Shown here: piece by piece, positions 35,242 to 45,600 of the stretch
How the letters are laid out: every line of letters starts with the position of its first letter
Position numbering within the stretch: the first letter of the stretch is position 1
From: Liriodendron chinense
Taxonomy: Eukaryota; Streptophyta; Magnoliopsida; Magnoliales; Magnoliaceae
NCBI GenBank assembly: GCA_003013855.2
Contig: ML058343.1
Location: 930,001-994,000, forward strand
Length of the DNA: 64,000 nt
Direction of reading: 5' to 3'
Notes under the pieces: model-generated
The model's input: the letters and a program-made list of their open reading frames with translations, nothing else
The model's database searches: none
Told to the model about the DNA's origin: nothing
Translations under genes and position numbers: made by a program

Positions 35242-38200
35242 AGGGGTTCATCGTTACAATTAATATAATTAAACGAGTCATCTATACCAGCTTCAAACTA
35301 ATTTGGTTAGTCTCCACAAGGTCCGATTTAAACAAGACCTGCCAGTGCCTCGAAACCAATCAGCATAGTCCCTCAAGCTGATCCAATTAAATTGTTCTTG
35401 TATATGAGGGATATAAGACTTGTATGGTTTGGACATGTGCAATGGAGAGCAAATACTTCAACGGTTAGGAGTGAGTTGGTTCAAGTCGTAGGCTCTAAAA
35501 GGGCAAGGAGAAGGACCAAAATGATGTGGGCGGAGGGAGTAAGAAAATGGCTTAACTGAGGATATGGTCCTTCATAGAGCGGAATGGCGAAACAGGATTT
35601 GTTAGCCAAACCGAATTAGTTAGGATAAAGCTTAGATGTGGATGATGATGATACTTTAGCCAAAAGCAACAACCACACCAAAATAGTTTAAGATGTAAAC
35701 CCTACAAAATATGTTTGATCATGCAACACGTGCCTTGACTCAACTGGCCCCTTCCCACCCCTATCTACACGTAAAACCAGGCAGCTCCAAGTGAAATTTG
35801 GTTCCACCCGCCCACAAAAACGAAGAAGGTATTTTTAGACAAATACTGACAATCATTCTAAGTCCTTAACAACTCAAGATCTATGCTCAAAAGATTTCAG
35901 AGAGGAATTTGGTTGCGTATATCTCAAACATGAATGAAAAATTGAAAATGCCAGCAATGAAAAGCCAATGCCAATTGCATTCTACAATAATCTAAAATAA
36001 AGTTCAATTAACCAACCTTCAATGACAACTCTGGTTTGGTAAAAGTTGAGCTTGATGGGCAGCTAACATTGTGGTTCACAGGCTCAGATTCTTCAACAAC
36101 ACTCAGTGCAGATCCATCAACAGAAGTATCTGCTGATTCACCATGTGAATCTGGAATTCTCACTTGGCCAACATTAGCAAGCATGTTCAAATCTGACGTA
36201 GTCTTTTTAGCATCTCTAGCCCCTTCAGCAGTAAGGAGCCAATTCCATATCTTTCCATCGTCAGAAATGGAGATCAAATATGTTTCGGAAACAACAAGTG
36301 GTTCACACGAGAGATCTGGAGTAGCATAATTGACAGCATATGGAGAAGAAGTATGGGGTACGTCAGAATAATGCCTACTAACATTTTGAAGAGCAGATTC
36401 TGATTGGCATGGGATAACAGCAAGAACAGTAGGAGAAGGAACAGTGGTTCCAATAGACGGCATTAACTCTTCCGTTGTACACAGCATGTGCACCTGTTCT
36501 CCTCTGCGATAATAAGCCAATAAGTACATCCCCTGAAGTCCAGAAAAAAAAAAAAAAGTAGTGCCTTAAGCAGCTTCCAATAATATATGCGTGAGAGAAG
36601 AACTTGTTGTGAAAAGGTAAATCAACAAGAAAGGCAATCACACTAGATTCCAAATTTTCATATTTAGAGAGAGAGAGAGAGAGATTTCAGGCTTCCAATA
36701 GTAATACAAGAACACCATAAAAACCAGTTTGCCATATGAAACTTACTGGTTTGCCTGTATTCATCTTTCCAATTGAACCAATCAAAACCACAAAATTTTC
36801 AGATGTAGCACACAAAAATATCCCAGTGAAAGATGATCCTAGGTCTTCTGAACTAATTAACAAAAATGCTAGACAGGACCCCAAAACAACAACATATCCA
36901 AGAAACGGAAATCTGTAGATTTAAAGACATCTACTCTCATGACTTTTTCCAGTAAAAAAGCTCCACTTCGAGGAAAGAAGGCAAAAAGCTTCGTTTTAAG
37001 CTTCAATTATTCAATGCAACAATGTGAAGAGGAGATTGGTCCTAACAAAGTATTGCTGATTGTGTATCTGACATTCTTTTTAATCATGTGGAATATTTTA
37101 CCCAATTAACCCAAAATCTACACAATTCTGGAGCCTTACATATAGTTTATGAATGAATCAAGCAATCTCTGTAATAAGTAAAATCTGCAAACCCAACAAA
37201 GTGGCAGGTGAAAACCACTCAAAAGCAATTAACAAGTAACAACTAGCCAAACTAGTCTTTTGGAGATTAAACACAACGATGAAACTGAAACAAAGAAGTA
37301 AAAGTGGTTAACAAGTAGCGACTAGCCAAACTACCATTCTGGAGATTAAACACAGAAGAAACCAAAACAAAAAAGTAACCAGAAAAATATGGCTTCCCGA
37401 CTCCCACGGAAGTACGGTACAGAAGAGTTCAATGAGTTGCTGTAAAATAACCAGTACATAGTTGATCATGATCATGATCTTCTTCTTCTTCTTCTTCTTT
37501 TTGAGCAAGCACGATCAGAGATTGGTAAAAACTGATATATCACTGATCAAAGGTTACCAGCTGGTTGGAAATGGAGTTGATCATGGTTGAGGATGAAAAC
37601 AAAAGACGAATGCATAACTGAGGAAAATCTAAGAGTTGATCTGACACAACCAGATGTATAAATATGGATCCAGACATGCATTAGATATGGACCCACATCA
37701 TCATCGAGTAACCGTTAATCTCTCCTGTAACAGTTGACTACAGAGGAAACAGCAAAGATATGTGCAGGATAACCAGGCTAGATATTGGATCTTGCAAATC
37801 ATTGGCTCACGAGTGGCATCAAACCACCACAAGAGCTTCTTGCCCTTCCACAAACAGGTCACAGGTTCAAAACTTCAGAAATTTTCTTTGTTTTATTTCC
37901 TCCACAAAAACTCCTCAAACACATGAATAAATGGTATTATCTCATTCAAAAAGAGATTTATCTTTAGAGCAGGTGAAGGATCGAGGGGTTAGATTCTGGG
38001 TGTTTATTTGGTCTAGGAAGGTATCTCCGTCCTATGCGTTTCCTTCGTTATCTAGGCTGGCGCTGGAGAAGAATGGCCCAATTTCCAGTTTCATTCCAAG
38101 TTGGGGGGGGGGGGGGGGGGGGGGCAATGCAGTTTGGTCCACAGTTTCGAAGAGACCTTCATGACAAGGAGAGAGAAGAAGCAACTAGCCTCATGAGTTT

Positions 38201-41200
38201 ACTTTTCAGCGCTTGAGGTTGAACTTGGAGGAACCCAATCAGCTTGTTTGGAAAGCATATATTTAGGGCTGGTTTTCAAGTCCTTTTACCTTGTCTTGAC
38301 TGGGCATTGGAGCCACATGCCAGCAGATACTTTTAGCATTCCATCTATCCATGCATTGCACGTTTGCTCAATCTGTATGGTGGAGAGAGCCTTCTCATTG
38401 TTCATGGTAGAATGGGTCATGTCACAATCTGAGCAGAGATTTATCCATGTTTGGTATGGAGCAGGTATGGGGTGCAAGAGGAGCTATGGAGATCATTCAT
38501 GCTTCCTGTGTTGTGGTTGGTGTGGGTAAGGCGCATGAATCGAACCTTCAACAACTCCAAAAACCAGCCTGCTGTAGTCTTTCTCAAAGTGAAGGGCTCG
38601 GTGAGGGAATGGGGTATTGCGGGAATTGTATTGGGGATGGGAGCGGTCTTTCGTAAGCCCATTGAGCCTTGTGGTTTATTTCCTGGATGACTCCTTGTCA
38701 TGCTACTTTGCGCAAAAAAAAATTTGGAACCCTTCAAAAGAAGAAAAAATAAATAAATGATCTTATGTAGACTTGTTAAAAAGGATCCTAGAGAGATATA
38801 TGAAATATTGGACTCTCTTATTTTAAATTTTAGAACAAATTATATTTACCTAAAGTTTCTTTTTTTAGAAATACCTAAAGTTTTCAGATATTTTTATGAT
38901 TTGTAATTTTGTACAATTGGGGCCCATGGTTCAATGATCCAAACCGTTGATATTGTGGGCTTTACCATGAGATGGACCTATGCCACAAAAATCCCTCAGA
39001 TTACTACATTCTAATTTTCGATCTTATATTTTTTTATTACAATAAAAATATTAAAAAATATTTTCGAAACTCTTCCGTCTCTTCTGCGAGTTTTCTCCAG
39101 AGTCTTAGTTCTCTTTAGAGACTGGGCGCCTTAATGTTTTAGTTTCTTGTTTCTTGTTTTTTTTTCTGTGTCTTTTTTGCTTTTCCTCTGTTGCTGTTTT
39201 TAGTTTTAGTCCCTTTTCCTTTTGTTTCTTGTTGCTTTGGTTTTTTTAGTGGCTTTTTAACTTTTGGCTTTCAATAAATTCATCATCTTTCTAAAAAAAA
39301 GGAGTATTTCTTGATCCACTTGGTCGACCCAATGAGACCGCGGTTGACCCAACGAGGTATGTACCTCATTGGAGAAACAACTAGATCCCCCGAATGAGAT
39401 CCTCCCTTCCTCCTCTAACCTGATTCTACAGCTCATATCTGATACTTGTTTAGAACATTAGTCACCAAGTATCCTTCCTCGTCTACAAATTCAGCTCTGA
39501 GCTCTTTTTCTTAAGAAATTTTAGACCCACAGCAGTAATTTCTTCAAGCCACACTATTTCGGTGTGGTGACTAGCAAAGGTGCAGCCTGCAGTCGACATA
39601 CATGATCCCATAGAACCGTTGACTCAGTTCATGCAATTGCTGCAGAGATATTGGTGGAGGTCTTCTTGTTATGGAATTATATCAGACCTCTCTTCAAGTA
39701 GGTCATCTACAATTGTTTTTTTTTTTTTTGAAAAGTGATATTTTATTAGAAAGAAACAAACAAGAAAAAAGAAAAAAACTGTCAAAGCAACAGGGGAAAG
39801 AGAAAGAACAAAAAGACTAGAAAAAACAGAAACAGGAAAACAGCTACCAAGACCCCTGATTTAAGGGGCCCAATCCGTAAATAACACCAATACATGGGAG
39901 AAAACACCAGCAACAGAAGAAGATTTCCTCCTAAAACATCTGTTGTTACGATCTGCCCAAACGGCCCCAAGAACCGCCAGGAAAATAGTTCTCCATTTTC
40001 TTCTTCCAAGGCTACCCCGTCTCATCGTGCCATTGAGTCAGGAGATTGTCTATAGAAGAAGACATTATCCAAGAGACCCCGGCTATCTTCAAAACGTTCC
40101 ACCATACCGCTGTAAAAAATTCACAGTGGATAAGGAGATGATCCACTGTTTCTTCCGCTTTGAGGCATAGAGGACAGCCATTTATTATTTGCATCCCACT
40201 CTTCTTGAGGTTATCTATAGTCAAGATTCTACTTCTACCCGCAAGCCACCCAAATGCTGCAACCTTCTGCGGCACTCCATAACTCCAAATGGGGCCAGTA
40301 CAGCACGTTCCAGAGGAGTCAGCCAAAGACTTGTAAAAAGATTTCATCGAGAACTTTCCTAAACGCTCCTCTTTCCAAAAGAGGGAATCTTTACAAAGCG
40401 AAGGATCAGGAGTGGGAGCTTCCTACAGAAAATTCAACAGAGAATTTAGTTCTAAAAATTCTGAATCTGAAAGATACCTCCTAATTTGAGGCGTCCATTC
40501 ACCAACCCCATCTTGATAGCTAAAGCATTCAACCACGAGGGCGTTTGGATTCCGGGAAATGGAAAAAATAGTGGGAAACAAATCCGCAAGAGTTTGGGAT
40601 CCAAACCAAATATCTAGCCAAAATCTAACATGATTACCACTGCCCAGCGTATAAGAGATCCTCTCAAACATAAGGCTAGCAGATTTGGCTATTCCTTTCC
40701 ATAAGAAGGAGGCTCTATAAAGAGGAGCTTTTTGTCCACCAACCAGAGAGGGACAAACCATATTTAGCTGCAATGATGTTACGCCATAAACTGTTTTCCT
40801 CACACCCAAATCTCCAAACCCATTTGCCCAACGGAGCTTCGTTAAATATAGCAAGGTCTTTAATGTTAACACCACCCATTCTCATAAGTAGAACAGACTT
40901 CTTTCCATTTTAACAGTGGGAATTTTCCACCAACAGCAGCACCTTGGCATTTGGCAAAGGAAATTTCTTCTAATTTTATCAATCCTGCTTATGACAGAGA
41001 TGGGGCATCTGAACAGGGAGAGGAGATACACCGGCAAGTTGGAAAGAGAGGCTTTGATAAGATTAATTCTCCCTCCCAAGGACAGAAGATTTAGTCTCCA
41101 AGCCACTAATTTCCATTCCATCTTTTCCACTATTCTATCCCACAGATATATTACCTGTACAAAGAGGCAGGCCCAGATAAATAGAGGAGAGAGAGCTAAC

Positions 41201-42590
41201 CCTACACCCAAATGAAGCAACTAGAGAAATGCACTCATCGGGACTAATAGTTATACCAAAAAATTCAGTCTTTAAGAGATTGATTTTCATATCTGATACC
41301 ACCTGAAACCAAGTTAAAGTAAAACTTAACATGGTAACCTTGAACTCATTAGCTTCACAAAAAAGAAGACTATCATCAGCAAATAAAAGGTGAGAGACAG
41401 GGATTTGGACATTAGGAATGGGCACACCCTTAAACAGACCAAGCTGTTGGCGCCTCCATCACCATAACAAAGAGAAAAGGAGATAGAGGGTCTCCCTGAT
41501 GCAAACCTCTTGAGGACCTAAAAAAGCCGAAAGGAGATCCATTAATTAAAACGGAGAATTTAGGAGATCTAACACACAACTTCATCCAAGCTCTCCATTT
41601 AAATCCAAAACCCATTCGAATGAGCATTTTATCCAAAAAGTTCCAATCCACATGATCATAAGCCTTTTCTAAGTCCAATTTGCATAAAATACCAGGCAAT
41701 TTAGATTTAGATTGAGAATCAAAGCATTTGTTGGCAATGAGGACTGCATCTAAGATTTGTCTCCCTTCAACAAAAGTAAACTGGTAGGGAGACACAATTT
41801 TAGAAATAACAGTCCATAATCTTTGGCTGAGGATCTTAGACAAAATTTTATAAGGGCTTCCAATTAAACTGATCGGCCTAAAATCTGAAACACTCTGGGC
41901 TCCTTCCACCTTTAGAATTAAAGCAATGAAGGTGTTACCCAGCTCCGAATCTAATCTGCAATTGATAAAAAAATCAAAAATAAAGGACTAAAGATTGTCG
42001 ACCACCATATGCCAGAAAGCTTGAAAAAAGCAACAGGAAAGCCGTCAGGGCCTGGAGCTTTATCCCTTCCTAGATGCCAAACCGCTTTCTTCAATTCTTC
42101 CCTGGTGAAAGGTCGCTCAAGATGATCGACCTCCTCAACAAAGAGGGCTCTGAAGTTCAAATTATCAATGGAAGGTGATGCGAACATCTAGCCCTTCAAA
42201 GTCTATCAATAAAGAAAACGCATGCCACAAGTATTTTCCTTGTGGTTAGACGATCATTGAGGAGCACTGAAGCCCCTACACATGTGGGTTGACACATAGA
42301 AGGCCCCACATTGGGAGGACACATGTGTGGGATGAAAAGAAGAGAAGACTTGCTAGACAATTTTCATTGTCCTCGGTATCTGACGCCCGAAACTCTCTAG
42401 ACGTTTTTGGACGTCTTCAGGCGCCCAACCGAGCGCTCGAACTTATGCGCAAATTAGTTTTAAGTTCCTTTTTTACTTAATTTTTAGGGGTATTTTGGTA
42501 TTTTCATGTTTTCTTATTGGTTATTTAAGAGGGCTCAGCCCTAAAACGAGATTAATTGTTGATTACTGAAAAAGGGTAAACCTTTGGTTG

Positions 42591-42630
<40 letters not shown>

Positions 42631-45600
42631 GGTGTTTCTTCTTCTTCCTTGATCTCCTTCTTATCTTTTCTTCTTGTGCCCCTCCAACTTCTTCCAGGTA
42701 TTTCATCTTCTATTCTTATCCTTCTAAACCTCTGTTTTGTTTATTCCCTATGATCTAAATCTGAGAATTGATCCAAACCCTAAGTTCTCAGATTTTCAAA
42801 TCCCTAATCCGAGAAACCTTTTGATTCCTCGGACTAGTGATCCCCATTGATCGATTGGGTTAAGACCATGCAAGATTGGGAGGTTCCATCCCTCGCCGGA
42901 TCCAACCATAGCAATAATTGAATCTCATACTTCATGGTTGTGATGAATGGCACACTCCATTACATGTCTCCTTGTGATTTTCTTAATTCATAATGATTGA
43001 TGCTAGATTTTATATTATTATTGTCTTTTATTTCTGCTGGGTCATATGAGTTCATGAGCATGCATCATAATTAGGGCATCCTATATCAGAAGGCCTACTA
43101 ATATCGTCAGAAGAAAGCAAATTAGAGAAAAAAATTGACGAAAGAAGAAGAGGTAGAAGCCTTATCTGAAAGAGTGACTCCATCAACCTGAATCGAAGAG
43201 ATAGCATTGGAAAGTCTTCTAGCACTTGCAAAAGCATGGAAAAATTTTGTATTCCGGTCTCCATCTTTCAGCCAAGTGGCTCTCGATCGCTGACGCCATT
43301 TGATCTCCTCCTCCTTCAACCTAGCACAGTAATCTGCCAAGAGAGCAGCTCTCGCTTCTAAATCCTCCTCCACTAACTGGCCCTCTTCTTCTAACAAATC
43401 AAAATTCTGGATGTCAGACAAAATCGAGGCCATCTCTGCTTCCCTTTTCCCGAAGATGTCTTTGTGCCATAACTTGAGCTTGCCTTTCAAAAACTGAAGC
43501 TTCTTGTGCAACACAAAGCTTGGAGTGCCCTCAAACTCTGCAGAAGCCCACCACTCTGACACTAATTCTTTGAAACCTTCAACTTCAAGCCAAGCCAATT
43601 CAAATCTAAAAGGTTTCGGCCCCCAATTTAATTCTTCAGTTTCAAGTAAAATAGGGCAATGGTCTGAAACGGGTTTAGGCAAACCATTTTGGCGAGCAAA
43701 CTTGAAATGAAGGATCCATTCAGGGGATAGAAGGAACCGATCAAGCAAAGACATAGTCGGGGGAGATCTGTTGTTGGACCAAGAAAATTTCACAGTCCCC
43801 ATCGGAAGATCTACCAAGCCACAAGACATCACCCAATCTGCAAAGTTACTCATCGAAGCTGAAAAACCTTTTTGAACTGATTTTTCATACGAAAATCTGA
43901 CAACGTTAAAATCCCCACCTAGAACCCACGGCAAATCCCACTTACCTTTGACTAAGGACAACTCTGCCCAGAAACGATTCCTATTAACGTAGCCATAAAC
44001 ACCAGAGAGCATCCAAGAGAAACCCGATTGTTCCTTAAAGAACACATTGACAGAAAATTCACCAATCCAAAAATCTTCCATAGATCTCTGAGATTGATCC
44101 CACGGCATAATTATACCTCCTGCCGCTCCTGAACCGTCCAACGCCTTCCATTCTATACCCTTTCTTTTCCAAATAGAAGAGACTAAGGATCTACTCATAG
44201 AAGGAAGCTTGGTTTCCTGCAGAACAATAATGTGGGCTTTCGATCTACAACACATTTCTCTAACCTGGGATCGCTTGAGAGAACTACCCAAACCCCGCAC
44301 ATTCCAAGACAGGATCTTCATTGACTAACTGCCTTAAAGAAAAGAAGTTCTATGAATGGTCAACTTGCTCTGCATTGATGCCCTGCTTCCATTCTCCTAG
44401 ATCTGAAGCTCAAACTCCTTTTGCACTAAAAACTTGTTGAGTCTATTCCAAACTTCAACAGGTCTAGAATCTCGAATCTATTCTTTAAGATCATCATCAA
44501 TGCCACCCCTAGAACTTCCCTATTATCATAAACTGGTTCCTCTACGGCATTTGATGCTTCGCCTACAGAAGCCTTCTCATCTCCAAACACAATACTACTA
44601 AGACTTTGGCACTACAAACATACTTACATGTAGGATCTTCATATAAAAGTTCTATTGATGAGTTTTGGATCCCCAGCGAGATAATCTCCGACAACCACTA
44701 TGGACATCCTGAAAGGCTATTATCATGTTTGTCGAACTCCTTGCCCACAAACTACTTGCCAACCCTACAAACCACTTCTCAACCAAAAAAGACAGAAATT
44801 GCTTCCTAACTCTCTTCTGTGATGATGCCATTGAGGCTTTAGCCCCAATTATTGGATTCTGAGCAGCAGTTACTCCTCATTAAGATCAATACAGCATCTA
44901 AAAGTAGAGAAAGAACCTGAGATATGAAGGAAACACAGAGCTTAGCTATGTTACAGTTTTACCAGACGATTCTGAACAGGGATGCTTCAGTCTCTTACAC
45001 TTAAATTTAAGTGGATACCATGGACAGGCCTGTAATAAGCCTCTCCACCTATGTTACCATGTCTAGCAAGGATCTGTTACAATGTCGAAATGTTTCCACA
45101 TCAACTTCACAATTTGGGCTCGTAGCCCTTGTTATGGGATAATTTCTCATAACCGACCCGAGGACAAAAGACCTCGAAATAATACAGCAAGTTGAAGGCC
45201 TGAGCTGACGACTTCGACCTCTCCGAGGTCAGATCGGATCGGACGCAATCTGACGAGCAGACGGAAGCCAAACTCATCCCTTCCTCACACGGCCTATAGA
45301 TGAGGGCGCATCCCTTCAAGATCGGAACCGTCCGATAAATCAGAACGACCCAAGATTCCCGCCCGGATTCCCGGGCAAAATATATGCCGTGATCTTTGAT
45401 CAATAACCTTCCTATCAATGCCTATAAATAAGAAGATTAAGGGCGATTACAGGTATGACATTAATCTTTACTGAAAGTAGTCTTACAATTCAAGGAGGTC
45501 ATTACTGATTTAGGCATCGGAGGGTTCACGGCTGGATCCCAGCCACCCCCTTTACCATTTTCTGTGGTGTTTTACAGAATCAAAGCCAAGCCGCTGATCC

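Larger units (their letters stand above)
39716..44840 (-). mobile_element. Nearly complete L1-type LINE in intron 1
   Basis: The minus-strand order is: ORF1 tail (about 44800-44380, WNRLNKFLVQKEFELQI), endonuclease ORF (44321-43122), a solo LTR insertion (43088-42176), RT (42187-40882), zf-RVT end (40875-39780) and poly-A (T-run 39716-39729). It is the best preserved LINE here, but ORF2 carries frameshifts and stops, so it is inactive. The 5' limit is uncertain. Confidence 0.85.
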
